From positions 1-64,000 of the forward strand of contig CALCEY010000007.1 in assembly GCA_937900415.1 (NCBI GenBank): a stretch of DNA of 64,000 nt. Reading direction: 5' to 3'. A program made the translations under genes and the position numbers. Source of the stretch: an uncultured Clostridia bacterium. Lineage in GTDB: Bacteria; Bacillota; Clostridia; Peptostreptococcales; Anaerovoracaceae. Position 1 is the stretch's first letter. Every line of letters begins with the position of its first letter. Below are positions 26,201-36,053 of this stretch, in pieces. The notes beneath the pieces are model-generated. The model saw only the letters and a program-made list of their open reading frames with translations. It was not told where the DNA came from and ran no database searches.

Positions 26201-27797
26201 ATAGATTAGATTTAAACACGCTTTTGCACTTTTTATCCAGTTCTTTGTGAACCTCCGGCGCTATGCCCTCGTCACAGAGAAGTACCAGCTTATCGCCGCC
26301 GCTTAAAACAGTATCGCCGCTTGGCACTATTTCGCGGCCTCCCCGCTGTATCGAAACTACGAGACAGCCCTGAGGAAGCATAATAGCCGACAGCGGTTTG
26401 GAATCCATATACGCGCCGTAATGGATTTCCCCTTCGACGAGAACCTTATTGGAAGCTCTTGGTTTTCGCACCTTGCCATGCGCAACGAGCCTTTCCGTAA
26501 GTTCATCGTATATAGGCCTGCCTTTTAAAAGGTCTGCCGTCATGTATGCTGTCAGCGCCACCGTTGACAAAGACAGCAGATTGGAAAAGGTTCCGGTCAT
26601 TTCGCTTATCAGGATCACGCCTGTAATCGGCGCTCTTACAATAGCGCTGAAATAGCCTGTCATACCCAATATGACAAAATACTGCAGGTAATCCTGCTTA
26701 TATCCTGCCAAAGAGCTTATCGCCCCGGTAAAAATTCCGCCGGTCAGAGCTCCTATAACCAGCAATGGCAGAAATATTCCCCCGGGAACTCCGCTGCCGA
26801 AGCTGATAATAGAAAAAACATATTTTACAGCCAGGAGTGTGAGCAAAACCTTCACGGTCATTCCTCCCTCTCCGGCCAGCCCTATAAGCTTGTGTCCGCT
26901 TCCCAGAGCTTCCGGAAGCCATATAGCCAAAATGAGCACTGTGGAAAAAGGCACAAACACTCTTATCCATTTCAGCTTTATTCGTTTAAAGCAATTTTGA
27001 ACAAACAAAACCGTCTTGTTGAAAAGGACTCCGAAAGCGCCGAGAATCAATCCCAAAACGATTACCATCCACATTCTGCTGAGGGGAAGTCCTTCATCCA
27101 CATTTATTTCAAAATTAAACACAGGCTCAAGTCCGAATATGTAAGATCCTATACAATCCGCTGTGATGGCGGAAGCCATCGTACTAAGCAAAACTTCTTG
27201 AGAAAAATTTTTATGCAGCTCTTCGAGGGCGAAAACAACTCCCGCAAGAGGCGCCCCGAAGGCTGCTGCAAGACCGGCTCCTGAACCGCAGGTCATCAGG
27301 AGCTTTTCTTCCGTTCTCAACCTGTTATTTATTCTCGAAAAGCCTTTTCCTACCATGGCTCCTATCTGAATGCTGGGGCCCTCTCTTCCAAGAGAAAGCC
27401 CGCCGCCTATCGCCAATACGCCGCCGATAAACTTCGCTATTATAACCTGCACCCAATTGGCGTTTATCTCACCGTTAAGCTCGCCTTTCACCTGCGGTAT
27501 ACCGCTCCCAGATGATAACGGCTCTCTTATGACTACAGCGGAAACACAGACCGCTATAAATATCAGAATTCCAACGCCCAGCAGCGCAACGATAAGCTTC
27601 TGTCCAGCCGCGTCAAGGAACAAATCCCTCACATTCTCAGCCTTGGTAAGCGAAAGTCTGAAAAGGGACACGATAAGGCCTGCTAAAAAACCGACGCCTA
27701 TACCTTCGGCTATCAGCTTATATTTAAAGCTTTCTTTTCTGCTCAGAGTATCCTGCGTAAAATTTTTTCTTCGTCTTCTTGCTGTTTTCTTAGACAT
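26199..27797 (-). CDS. ClC-family chloride/proton exchanger with RCK_C domain
   Basis: A 532-aa ClC protein. The selectivity motifs are SSGSGIPQ (95-102), GREGPSIQ (137-144) and GSGVPGGIFLP further on; the gating glutamate E139 is kept, which favours an H+/Cl- (or fluoride-insensitive chloride) exchanger rather than a channel. After about 11 membrane segments the last 85 residues form a TrkA-C/RCK_C-like cytoplasmic domain (SIQRGGREIVPSGDTVLSGGDKLVLL), a form common in Firmicutes. It starts after GGGAGAAG and shares its terminator with the convergent XRE gene. Likely roles are acid tolerance or anion balance. Confidence 0.92.
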   Translation of the reverse strand: MSKKTARRRRKNFTQDTLSRKESFKYKLIAEGIGVGFLAGLIVSLFRLSLTKAENVRDLFLDAAGQKLIVALLGVGILIFIAVCVSAVVIREPLSSGSGIPQVKGELNGEINANWVQVIIAKFIGGVLAIGGGLSLGREGPSIQIGAMVGKGFSRINNRLRTEEKLLMTCGSGAGLAAAFGAPLAGVVFALEELHKNFSQEVLLSTMASAITADCIGSYIFGLEPVFNFEINVDEGLPLSRMWMVIVLGLILGAFGVLFNKTVLFVQNCFKRIKLKWIRVFVPFSTVLILAIWLPEALGSGHKLIGLAGEGGMTVKVLLTLLAVKYVFSIISFGSGVPGGIFLPLLVIGALTGGIFTGAISSLAGYKQDYLQYFVILGMTGYFSAIVRAPITGVILISEMTGTFSNLLSLSTVALTAYMTADLLKGRPIYDELTERLVAHGKVRKPRASNKVLVEGEIHYGAYMDSKPLSAIMLPQGCLVVSIQRGGREIVPSGDTVLSGGDKLVLLCDEGIAPEVHKELDKKCKSVFKSNL

Positions 27798-27833
27798 TTA
27801 ATCTTCTCCCGGCAGTTATGCTTTGTCCGCCGC

Positions 27834-29345
27834 TTATGCAAAATAGAGGTTGGTGGTTATATATTCAGGGTCACAGGTAACGTCTATACCCATACTTCTC
27901 AAGGTCTGCTCGTCTCTGTCGCTGAGGATTGCCGTGCAGTGAGCCTTGCAGCCCTTAAGCTTTCCCAGCATGTCAAATGTCTGTTTGGCGCAGGAGTTGT
28001 TTTCTGCGGAAATACAAAGAGCAGTCAGAGTTTCCTCCAAATTGAGACTGGTTCTGTCATGATTAAGAATATCGCCCTTAAGCGCCTGAATATCTCCGAA
28101 AACGTTGGGCGAAATAACGTATTTTTCATCGTCTATTCCGGCAAATCTTTTCGCTGCGTTGAGAACCGCTGCGGCCGCCGCAACCATGCGGCGGCTGCTT
28201 CTTCCTGTTATCATGCTTCCATCCGGCATTTCCAGAGCCATAACTACCACATTAACATATTTTTCGTCACAGCGCCGTTTAAATTCAGCGTATTCTCTTG
28301 CCGGAGCGACCACGTGTCTGTCTTCCTCGCTGGCGTTGACCTCTTTCATCAAAAGCTCTGATCTTTCCAAAGCTTCTTCTGAAATTTTGCCCTTTTTATA
28401 ATCGCATTTTGCTATGATAAATCTCCGTATGATTTCCTGCACAGCCGCTTCCTTAACGACCTCGTCGTCGCTTATGCAAAAGCCCACTCTGTTTACTCCC
28501 ATATCGGTAGGCGACTGGTATTCGGCCGTTCCTGTTATCTTCTCTATTATCCTCTTTACTACAGGAAAAACCTCTAAATCTCTGTTATAGTTGACGGCTT
28601 TCGTTCCGTAAGCCTCAAGGTGGAAGGAGTCCAGCATGTTGACGTCCTTCAGATCCGCCGTAGCCGCTTCATAAGCTATATTTACAGGATGCTTCAGAGG
28701 CAGGTTCCAGATTGGGAATGTCTCGAATTTGGCATATCCTGCTCTTACGCCTCTTTTATATTCATGGTAAAGCTGTGAAAGGCATGTGGCAAGTTTGCCG
28801 CTGCCTCCGCCCGGACCCGTTATGACTGCCAGCGGTCTCGTAACTTCTATGTACGGGTTGGCTCCGTAGCCTTCTTCGCTTACTATGGTATCTACGTCTG
28901 TCGGATAACCCTTTGTATAAAAATGTTTGTATGTTTTAATATCTCGTCTTTCCAGTCTGGCGATAAATTTGTTGACAGCAGGCGCGTCCTCATAGCGGGT
29001 AACCACAACGCTGTTTATCTTAAGGTTATATTTTCGGAAAATATCTATCAGCCTTAAAACCTCCAGGTCATAGGTAATCCCAAAATCCTGTCTCGTCTTG
29101 CTGTTGATTATATCTCCGGAATAAATGCAAATTATGATTTCAGCCTGATCCTTCATTTTTTGCAGCAATTTTATTTTGGCATTCTCATCGAATCCCGGGA
29201 GAACACGCATTGCATGCTTATCGTGAACAAGCTTGCCGCCGAATTCCAGATAAAGTCTCCGGCTGTCTCCCTGTTTTATTCTTTCAAGAATATACTTGGA
29301 CTGCTCTTCAATATACTTTTCAGAATCAAAACCTTTTTTTTGCAT
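27834..29345 (-). CDS. UPF0371/DUF1846 family protein
   Basis: A 503-aa conserved protein of the DUF1846 family, found in many Firmicutes with unknown biochemistry. Family blocks visible are [22 protein letters not shown] near the N-terminus, the nucleotide-binding-like [18 protein letters not shown] near 190, [23 protein letters not shown] and GYPTDVD. The glycine-rich loop and pairs of acidic residues suggest nucleotide or sugar-nucleotide chemistry, but no reaction is established. Start follows AAGAGGAG. It lies between ClC and a ddl-DUF1934 pair, same strand, with 95 bp on one side and 37 bp on the other; co-transcription with ClC is possible. Confidence 0.92.
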   Translation of the reverse strand: MQKKGFDSEKYIEEQSKYILERIKQGDSRRLYLEFGGKLVHDKHAMRVLPGFDENAKIKLLQKMKDQAEIIICIYSGDIINSKTRQDFGITYDLEVLRLIDIFRKYNLKINSVVVTRYEDAPAVNKFIARLERRDIKTYKHFYTKGYPTDVDTIVSEEGYGANPYIEVTRPLAVITGPGGGSGKLATCLSQLYHEYKRGVRAGYAKFETFPIWNLPLKHPVNIAYEAATADLKDVNMLDSFHLEAYGTKAVNYNRDLEVFPVVKRIIEKITGTAEYQSPTDMGVNRVGFCISDDEVVKEAAVQEIIRRFIIAKCDYKKGKISEEALERSELLMKEVNASEEDRHVVAPAREYAEFKRRCDEKYVNVVVMALEMPDGSMITGRSSRRMVAAAAAVLNAAKRFAGIDDEKYVISPNVFGDIQALKGDILNHDRTSLNLEETLTALCISAENNSCAKQTFDMLGKLKGCKAHCTAILSDRDEQTLRSMGIDVTCDPEYITTNLYFA

Positions 29346-29440
29346 TTTTTTCTCCTCTTTATCTCCTTATTATTTTAAATTCATTTCTTTGACTTGTTTT
29401 CATATTGTCATATAGGAGCAAGGCAAAACTCTTGCATTTC

Positions 29441-29866
29441 CTACATAACATTTATCGTAAGGCTACTGCGGCCCTCCGCCAGCCCCTCCATGCTGACCTG
29501 ATACTGGACGTCTATGGAGCCCTTGCAATTCTCTATATCAAAATCGTTTTTCACAAAATCCGTAAGAACCTCAACTCCCATAGGTCCGTAAGGCGTTTCG
29601 TAAACGCCATGGAATCTTTTGCCTGTTTCAAAATACAATTCTGTGTTGAATCCTGTGTTTCCCGTCCTCTTCATCTTAACGGAGCTTTCCCCCAATCTTA
29701 TAGTGGTCTTGCAGCCTTCCATTCCTGAAACCTCCGTCTCGTCATATATAATGTAAACTATGCCGTTTCTCACATATAGTCTGCCGTCTGTGACAAACTC
29801 CATCTGATCTTCTTCTGTTCCTTCATATTTTTGTTTTCCTGTTATTTTCAGCGTGATATCTTTCAT
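29441..29866 (-). CDS. DUF1934 (YwiB-like) beta-barrel protein
   Basis: A 141-aa small protein of the DUF1934 family, a calycin-like beta barrel of unknown ligand. The pattern MEFVTDGRLYVRNGIVYIIYDETEVSG then GRSSLTINVM at the end matches it. It overlaps the 3' end of ddl by 44 bp in a different frame, so translation is probably coupled. In Firmicutes YwiB-like genes often lie near cell-wall or arginyl-tRNA genes. Function cannot be told from the sequence. Confidence 0.85.
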   Translation of the reverse strand: MKDITLKITGKQKYEGTEEDQMEFVTDGRLYVRNGIVYIIYDETEVSGMEGCKTTIRLGESSVKMKRTGNTGFNTELYFETGKRFHGVYETPYGPMGVEVLTDFVKNDFDIENCKGSIDVQYQVSMEGLAEGRSSLTINVM

Positions 29867-30896
29867 AGCCTAAGTCTATAATCCTTTCAATTATCTGCCG
29901 GGGAGTTAAGCCGCATTTTTGCCAAAGCAGAGGAAACATGCTTTCCTCCGTAAACCCCGGTATGGTGTTTATTTCATTTATATATATTTTCCCGGTGGAT
30001 TTTTCCATAAAAAAATCCACCCTGCCGAAACCAAAACCTCCGACCGCTTTATATGCCCTCCTTGCCATTTTCGTAATTTTTTCTTTTGCTTCGGGCTCTA
30101 TGTCGGCCGGTATGATTAGCTTTGACGTGCGGCAGCTCATATATTTGGCCTTGTAATCATAAAATTCTTTTTCCGGAAGTATTTCTCCTATGCAGGTAAG
30201 CTTGCAGGCGTCGTTTTCTTCGCCAGCCCTTTCCGCCTCTCCTAAAACTGCTATTTCCAGTTCCCGGGCTTCTATAAATTCCTCAGCGACTATCTTATCG
30301 TCGTATCGACAGGCGTTTTTCAGAGCTTCAACGAGCTCGTCTTTTGTTTTAGCTTTGCTTATGCCTACGCTCGAGCCCATGTTGGCGGGCTTTACAAAGC
30401 AAGGTAAGTTTACCGCTTTTATTACTTTCATGGCAGCTCCGGCTGTATCCTTGTGGATTTCCCTCCTTGTAAGGCTCGTGTAGCCGCATACGTCAAGGCC
30501 GGCTTCTTTCATCAGTTGTTTAAAAATTTGCTTATCCATGGAAACTGAGGAAGCCAAAACGCCGCAGCCTCCATACGGAATATTCATCGTTTCAAGAAAG
30601 CCCTGAATACATCCGTCCTCGCCGTAAGGTCCGTGAAGCACAGGCAGGACGAAATCCACTGTGTTTTTTAGTTCGCCGGGATTAAACTCCCTTGAATATT
30701 TTTCCCATGAACCGTCTTTAATATTTTCCGACGGCCCTTCATATTTTTTCCATTCTCCGTCTTTGGTGATTCCTATGTATATCGGTTCAAATTTATCCGG
30801 ATTCAAAGCCTTTATCACAAAGCAGGCCGACGACAAAGAAACTTCATGTTCTTCAGAGCGTCCGCCGAAAAGGACTCCGATTCTATTTTTCAGCAT
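29823..30896 (-). CDS. ddl: D-alanine--D-alanine ligase
   Basis: A 357-aa ATP-grasp ligase making the D-Ala-D-Ala peptidoglycan terminus. Visible features are FGGRSEEHEVSLSSA at the N-terminus, LPVLHGPYGEDGCIQGFLE, the ATP-loop KPANMGSSVGISKA, the omega-loop YDYKAKYMS that favours D-Ala over D-Lac, and the metal ligands in INEINTIPGFTEESMFP. Length fits the longer (A-type) ligases. It follows hslO by 50 bp and overlaps the DUF1934 gene. Start has GGAGG upstream. The omega loop argues against a VanA-type D-Ala-D-Lac ligase. Confidence 0.96.
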   Translation of the reverse strand: MLKNRIGVLFGGRSEEHEVSLSSACFVIKALNPDKFEPIYIGITKDGEWKKYEGPSENIKDGSWEKYSREFNPGELKNTVDFVLPVLHGPYGEDGCIQGFLETMNIPYGGCGVLASSVSMDKQIFKQLMKEAGLDVCGYTSLTRREIHKDTAGAAMKVIKAVNLPCFVKPANMGSSVGISKAKTKDELVEALKNACRYDDKIVAEEFIEARELEIAVLGEAERAGEENDACKLTCIGEILPEKEFYDYKAKYMSCRTSKLIIPADIEPEAKEKITKMARRAYKAVGGFGFGRVDFFMEKSTGKIYINEINTIPGFTEESMFPLLWQKCGLTPRQIIERIIDLGYERYHAENNRKTKI

Positions 30897-30946
30897 ATAC
30901 GCCTCCGGTTCGTTCGATATTTTCAGAATCTCAGCTCACGCTAAAA

Positions 30947-31945
30947 TTACTTAATGCTTTCCAAAATCCTCAAAAGCTGTTCTTTATCGAAATTGTATTT
31001 CTTAAGACAAAACTGACATACCAGTTCCGCTTTTCCGTCCTCTTGTATTATTTCGGTCAAATCGTCTTTTCCTATGGTCATCAAAGCCTTTTCAAGCCTT
31101 TCCTCGGAACAGTCACATTCCCATTTAATTTCCCTGATTTCCAAAACATCGAGGCGGAAAGCTTCTGGCATCTCCTTAAATATTTCTTCAGCAAGAAGTC
31201 TGACAGCTTTTTCATCTGACCATATTGCCGGCGTTGTCGTTTTTTGCACGGCCTCCTGACCCCTTGTCTTTGGCGCCGCCTTAGCCGGCGCTGTCTCCTG
31301 CTCCGATCCTTCTGCCCGGCAAACTCTGTCTATCAGCGTTGTAATCGGTTCCATCTTACCTATGAGCTGTTCAAGATTATCAACTGCCTCTTCATCAGCT
31401 CCCGGCAGCATTTGTATTATCATGCCTCCCGCGCAGCCTACAGACAAATCTCTCTCAATCTTTACGCCAAGGGAAATCGCTGAATTCTGCTGCTCTGAAA
31501 TATAGTAATAGGCAGTCAAGTCCTCTGCGATTTCTCCTGAAACGAGAGAAATCTTTCCTATATAAGGCTCCTTAAGGCCCAAATCCTTTATAACCGTAAG
31601 CGTTCCTTCCCCAAGGCTTCCGCCCACATCCAGCTTTCCGTTTTCCTTTAACGGCAAATCCACGTCCGGGTTGGCGATGTAGCCCTTAACTCTCCCTTCT
31701 CCGTCTGCTGTCGCCAAAATTTGCCTGGCAGGTCCGTCTCCCTTAAAAATCACGGTTACCTTATCCTGTGGATTTTTGAGAAGAAGCCCCATAAGGCCGG
31801 CCCCTGTCAAAACTCTGCCGAGAGCCGCCGTAGCCAGCGGAGTGGTTTGGTGTATGTCCGCGGCCTGCTGCACCAGTTCTGTCGAAATGGTCAGATACAC
31901 GCGAAAAGAACCGCTTTTGTCTATAGCTGTCAATACTTTATTCAT
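30947..31945 (-). CDS. hslO: Redox-regulated chaperone Hsp33
   Basis: A 332-aa holdase that unfolds into activity under oxidative stress. The N-terminal domain has VYLTISTELVQQAADIHQTTPLATAALGR and GCAGGMIIQMLPGAD. The C-terminal zinc switch has CDC and CQFC (WECDCS...LVCQFC), all four cysteines present. A charged Ala/Lys/Thr-rich insert of about 35 residues (near 220-250) sits in the linker, longer than usual, making the protein longer than the typical 290 aa. It heads hslO-ddl-DUF1934. The ATG follows AAAGG. Confidence 0.95.
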   Translation of the reverse strand: MNKVLTAIDKSGSFRVYLTISTELVQQAADIHQTTPLATAALGRVLTGAGLMGLLLKNPQDKVTVIFKGDGPARQILATADGEGRVKGYIANPDVDLPLKENGKLDVGGSLGEGTLTVIKDLGLKEPYIGKISLVSGEIAEDLTAYYYISEQQNSAISLGVKIERDLSVGCAGGMIIQMLPGADEEAVDNLEQLIGKMEPITTLIDRVCRAEGSEQETAPAKAAPKTRGQEAVQKTTTPAIWSDEKAVRLLAEEIFKEMPEAFRLDVLEIREIKWECDCSEERLEKALMTIGKDDLTEIIQEDGKAELVCQFCLKKYNFDKEQLLRILESIK

Positions 31946-32067
31946 AATATGCCTTTCTTTACTTTTTTGTCAATTCAATAACCCTTTTTCATGCGTTTTG
32001 CAAGCTGACACTGCCTCAAAGAAATTTCATACGATACCGCAGAGAACCCTGTGCAATACGCTTAAAC

Positions 32068-33801
32068 CTATACTCCTACTTCGCCGCAGAAATCATACAC
32101 AAATGTTTCCATCTCCTTCAGCAGATGTCGAGCCTTTTCTTCAGCTTGTCTTTCGGAATCACCTTTTGCATATACATATATCTTTATTTTCATTTCAGTT
32201 CCCGACGGCCTCACCGTTATTTTATCACCGTGCGTAAGACTTCCCCGGAACATCTTCTTATCCTCGCAGGAAAAATCGCAGCTCAAAGTCTGTCCCGCTA
32301 TTTTACTCAATCTTCCTTTTAAAAGACTTTCCATGAGACCTTCTATGTTTTTTCTGTCCAATTCTGATTCAAAATTTACGGACGAAGTCAGAGATTTTGA
32401 ATATCCGTGACGTTCGTAAAGCTCTTCCATCTTGTCAAATAACGTTTTCCCCTGAGACTTAAGACATGCGGCCATTAAACAAATCATCTGAACAGCCAGC
32501 ACCCCATCCTTATCTCTCGTGTAATCGCCGTATAAATATCCGAGGCTTTCTTCAAAACCAAAAAGAAAAGCTTCTCTTCTTCCTTCACTTGCAAGCCTCT
32601 CCATTTCCGCGGAAATATTTTTAAATCCCGTCGAAACATCTCTCATCTCAACTCCGTAATATTTCGCGACTTCAGAAGCCATAGGAGAAGAAACGTAGCT
32701 CTTATATGCTATTCTTCCCTCCAATTTGCCGCCCTGCTGAGCTCCCTGAAGGCAAGAGCATATATAATCCAGCATAAGGACTCCTACTTGATTTCCCGTA
32801 AGTTTTTTGAATCCCCCCTGCCATCTCGCCATGACGCCCATTCTGTCGCTATCGGGGTCTGTGGCTACGATTATATCGGTATCAACCCCACTGTATTTTT
32901 CCAAAGCCAGTTCAAACACCTCGTCATTTTCAGGATTTGGATAAGGGCACGTCGGAAAATTACCGTCCCAAAAACTCTGCTCCTCCACCATCTTAAAATT
33001 ACCGACTCCAAGACTCCTTGCAACCTCCATCACATAGTCCCTGCCGCTTCCGTTCAGAGGTGTATAAACCAGTGAAAGCTTTGAAAGAGCTTTCTTTGCT
33101 TCTTTTGCATCTGCCCATAAAAGAATCTGTTTTCTGAGCGCTTTGAAATATGAATTCCTTACACGATTATCGAGAAGTTTGATTTCTGCCGGCTGAACAT
33201 GAGAAGGCTCATTTCCGGCAACGCCTGACATTTTGTCTGCTGCCGGATCTGCGCTGCGGCCGAAATAATCTCTCTTTTCTATATACTCTTCTATTATACG
33301 GGCTTTTTCATCATTTATCTGGTTTCCAAAATGATCGTATACCTTATATCCGTTATACTCTCTTGGATTATGACTTGCCGTAATCATTATGCCTCCGTCT
33401 GCGGAAAGCTCTCTTATAGCAAAAGAAAGCACCGGTACAGGCGTAGGTTCGGCGAATATAAGAACGTCCACTCCGTTGTCTGCCAGCTCTCCGGCTACGC
33501 CTTCAGCATATTCCATAGAATTTAATCTCGTATCATAGCTGACGACAACCTTTGGCCTTTCATGCCTGGAAAGAAGGTAATCCGAAACTCCGTCGGTCGC
33601 TCTTCGCAAAACTATTGAATTTATCATATTCGAGCCGACGCCCATCTTGCCTCTGAGCCCTGATGTTCCGAAGGCCAGGTCTTTGCAGAATCTATCGTAT
33701 ATAGCTCCTTCGTCATCTTTTATCGTCTCAAGTTCTTCTCTCAAATCGTCAGGCAGTTGTTGCTTTGCCCAACGCGTATATTCCATTATTGCTTTTTCCA
33801 T
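32068..33801 (-). CDS. Phosphoglucomutase/phosphomannomutase
   Basis: A 577-aa alpha-D-phosphohexomutase of the long (PgcA-like) group. The phosphoserine loop is ITASHNPREYNGYKVY (Ser near 144), the metal site is ATDPDSDRMG, the sugar loop is FEESLGYLYGDYTRDKDG, and the phosphate-binding loop is TVRPSGTEMKIKIYV. It interconverts hexose 1- and 6-phosphates for glycolipid, wall or glycogen synthesis. The ATG at 33801 lacks a strong ribosome site (AAAGAT only), so output may be low. Lone gene, divergent from htrA across a 139-bp AT-rich region. Confidence 0.94.
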   Translation of the reverse strand: MEKAIMEYTRWAKQQLPDDLREELETIKDDEGAIYDRFCKDLAFGTSGLRGKMGVGSNMINSIVLRRATDGVSDYLLSRHERPKVVVSYDTRLNSMEYAEGVAGELADNGVDVLIFAEPTPVPVLSFAIRELSADGGIMITASHNPREYNGYKVYDHFGNQINDEKARIIEEYIEKRDYFGRSADPAADKMSGVAGNEPSHVQPAEIKLLDNRVRNSYFKALRKQILLWADAKEAKKALSKLSLVYTPLNGSGRDYVMEVARSLGVGNFKMVEEQSFWDGNFPTCPYPNPENDEVFELALEKYSGVDTDIIVATDPDSDRMGVMARWQGGFKKLTGNQVGVLMLDYICSCLQGAQQGGKLEGRIAYKSYVSSPMASEVAKYYGVEMRDVSTGFKNISAEMERLASEGRREAFLFGFEESLGYLYGDYTRDKDGVLAVQMICLMAACLKSQGKTLFDKMEELYERHGYSKSLTSSVNFESELDRKNIEGLMESLLKGRLSKIAGQTLSCDFSCEDKKMFRGSLTHGDKITVRPSGTEMKIKIYVYAKGDSERQAEEKARHLLKEMETFVYDFCGEVGV

Positions 33802-33940
33802 AATATCTTTATCTGATGATTAAATTTTTGACCACATAATCTTTATAATTTTAATAATATATTTTATCATATTTCCCATTTTTTTTACACAGAAAATACA
33901 CAAATATCGAATATAATTTCCTTAAAAGGAGGTCTTATTT

Positions 33941-35155
33941 ATGGATGATTGGAACAAATTCCCCGGAAACAACGACGAAGTCACTGAATCCACTGCCGAA
34001 TCTACGGTAAATTTCACTATACCGGAAAAAAAGAAAAAAACAAAAACAAAAGACAAATATGTGACCAAAAAATTCTTCATTTTTACTCTGATTACAGCGA
34101 TGATCTTTTCAGCCGCGATAGGAGCCGGAGCTTTCGCTTTTTCCTCCGCTTTGTTTGGTAACGATTCTAAAAGCAAAGCATTAAATGCGACTAATTACAA
34201 TTTGACAAAAGCTACTGGCAGCGAGCTGTCAATTCAGGAAATCATCGCCAAAAACGAAAACTCTGTTGTGGCTATCACAACAGGCTCTGTCTCAACAGAT
34301 ACATGGGCGCGCCAATATGTAACCAACGGTGCGGGAAGCGGGATTATTTACAGCAAAGACGGTTATATTCTCACAAATAACCATGTAATAGACGGAGCGA
34401 ATACGATAGAAGTAACTTTACATGACGGAACGACATACGAAGCCACTGTGGTTTCCGCAGATGAACAGACCGACGTAGCCGTCCTTAAGATTGATGCCGA
34501 CAACCTTACTCCGGTAACGCTCGGAGACAGCTCAAAGCTCAATGTCGGAGACCTTGCAGTTGCCATAGGAAATCCTCTGGGAACTCTTGCAGGAACTGCG
34601 ACCGACGGTATAATCAGCGGTCTTGAAAGGGAGATTTCTCTTGAAGGAAAGAGCATGACGCTTTTGCAGATAAGCGCTTCCATAAATCCCGGTAATTCCG
34701 GCGGCGGTGTTTTCGACCAGTACGGCAATCTTATCGGACTGGTGGTCGCCAAATCTTCCGGCTCTGACGTAGAGGGTCTTGGCTTTGCCATACCCGTCAA
34801 TACCGTCAAGGAGGTTGCTGATTCTCTCATTGAAAACGGTTATGTGAAAGACAGACCGGCCGCAGGCGTAACTATAATAGATCTTACTTCAGCCTCTGAG
34901 GCTATGAAATACGGCGTAGACGTTACGGGAGTATACATCAAAGAGGTTACGGGGGAAAATGCGAAAAAAGCCGGACTTCAAGCCGGAGACTTAATCTATA
35001 TGATTGACGGGGAAAAGGTTACCGGTTCAGACATGCTCATTCGTCAGATACAAAAACACAAGGTCGGCGATAAGGTTAAACTTACAATCGTAAGGAACGA
35101 TCAGATGCATGAAATAGAGGTGACCTTGCAGGATTCCAATGAGGTTAATAAATAA
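33941..35155 (+). CDS. HtrA/DegP-type serine protease
   Basis: A 404-aa membrane-anchored trypsin-like protease. A short acidic/basic cytoplasmic part is followed by one membrane span (about 45-70). The catalytic triad is H148 (NNHVI), D178 (TDVAVLK) and S253 (NPGNSGGG). A single PDZ domain fills about 295-395 (GVYIKEVTGENAKKAGLQAGDLI). It degrades or refolds damaged proteins outside the membrane. The start follows a near-perfect AAAGGAGG. Similar proteins in Bacillus are under CssRS control; no such site can be seen here. It ends at a bidirectional terminator with plsC. Confidence 0.95.
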   Translation: MDDWNKFPGNNDEVTESTAESTVNFTIPEKKKKTKTKDKYVTKKFFIFTLITAMIFSAAIGAGAFAFSSALFGNDSKSKALNATNYNLTKATGSELSIQEIIAKNENSVVAITTGSVSTDTWARQYVTNGAGSGIIYSKDGYILTNNHVIDGANTIEVTLHDGTTYEATVVSADEQTDVAVLKIDADNLTPVTLGDSSKLNVGDLAVAIGNPLGTLAGTATDGIISGLEREISLEGKSMTLLQISASINPGNSGGGVFDQYGNLIGLVVAKSSGSDVEGLGFAIPVNTVKEVADSLIENGYVKDRPAAGVTIIDLTSASEAMKYGVDVTGVYIKEVTGENAKKAGLQAGDLIYMIDGEKVTGSDMLIRQIQKHKVGDKVKLTIVRNDQMHEIEVTLQDSNEVNK

Positions 35156-35168
35156 GCCCATTCTTATT

Positions 35169-35199
35169 AAAAGCCGTGCTAATTATGCACGGCTTTTTT
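35169..35199. terminator. Bidirectional terminator, htrA / plsC
   Basis: AAAAGCCGTGC-loop-GCACGGCTTTT with T runs both ways. The plsC stop codon (35179-35181) lies in this hairpin and its last codons form one arm, so the plsC terminator begins within its coding sequence. Confidence 0.9.
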
Positions 35200-35904
35200 A
35201 ATGATTTCTTCAAGGCGGTCACTCAAATCCGCCATCTCTTTTCTGTCCATCTTGGCCGTATCTATCGGCTCGTGAACGATAACTTCTATTTTAGTATTCT
35301 TTTTTATTTTTCCCGTCTCTTCATACATTCTGTAGCTTCCGTTTATGGTCAGAGGAATTATCGTCGCTCTGGCCTTGGTGGCAAGTTTGAGGCTTCCGGG
35401 CTTAAAGGAAGCCATTTCTCCGCCTTTACTTCTCGTTCCCTCCGGGAAAATTATCAGCGAATATCCGTTCTTAATCATTTCTGCGCCTTCACTTATGGTT
35501 TTAAGAGATTCTCTCGTGTCGCCTCTTATTATAAACAGACTTCTGATTCTTAGAATCCACTTGGAAAACACAGGAATTTTTTGAAGCTCTTCTTTTGCTA
35601 TAAATCCTACCTGATGCTTTACTACATTGAGCAACGTTAAGATGTCTGCATATGACTGATGGTTTGAAACGTAGACGACGGGTCCTTTTTCAGGCAAATT
35701 TTCGGGATTCTTAACTTCTATATCAACCTGAAAATGCTTTATGATTTTTTCCGACCAGAAATGAGCCGTTTCTGCTATTACTTCTCTCTCTTCTTCGTTT
35801 CTGCCTTCTTCTTTGTACTGTTGTATTTTGCGTTTTCGCTCTCTGAGCTTAGTCAGAGTGAATGCGATGTACCCCAGTCCTGCTATATTATTAAATAATC
35901 TCAT
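35179..35904 (-). CDS. plsC: 1-acyl-sn-glycerol-3-phosphate acyltransferase
   Basis: A 241-aa membrane-associated acyltransferase making phosphatidic acid from lysophosphatidate. The catalytic HX4D is NHQSYAD, and the substrate block is FPEGTRSKGGEMASF followed by PLTINGSYRM. A hydrophobic N-terminal stretch and a basic region (KLRERKRKIQQYKEEGRN) precede it; the family usually has one or two spans here. It is a single gene whose end overlaps the terminator shared with htrA. No start-side ribosome site stronger than GGATTAAG is seen. Good call for family, moderate for exact substrate. Confidence 0.92.
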   Translation of the reverse strand: MRLFNNIAGLGYIAFTLTKLRERKRKIQQYKEEGRNEEEREVIAETAHFWSEKIIKHFQVDIEVKNPENLPEKGPVVYVSNHQSYADILTLLNVVKHQVGFIAKEELQKIPVFSKWILRIRSLFIIRGDTRESLKTISEGAEMIKNGYSLIIFPEGTRSKGGEMASFKPGSLKLATKARATIIPLTINGSYRMYEETGKIKKNTKIEVIVHEPIDTAKMDRKEMADLSDRLEEIIKKAVHN

Positions 35905-36053
35905 ATCTTAATCCTCCGATTCTCCATAATTACTTTTATTTCCTTTACATTTTCTTATTTCAGAGTTCTGCCCTCTGTCACGGCAAACTTATTACCTTGC
36001 CTGTTTCTGCGGACGTATAAAAATCTGTAAATATGCCATTATCAAAAAATATG

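Noticed and set aside
30947..31945. Possible frameshift or fusion in hslO because it is about 40 aa longer than usual
   Set aside because: Both domains are in one frame with all zinc cysteines; the extra length is a simple linker insert.
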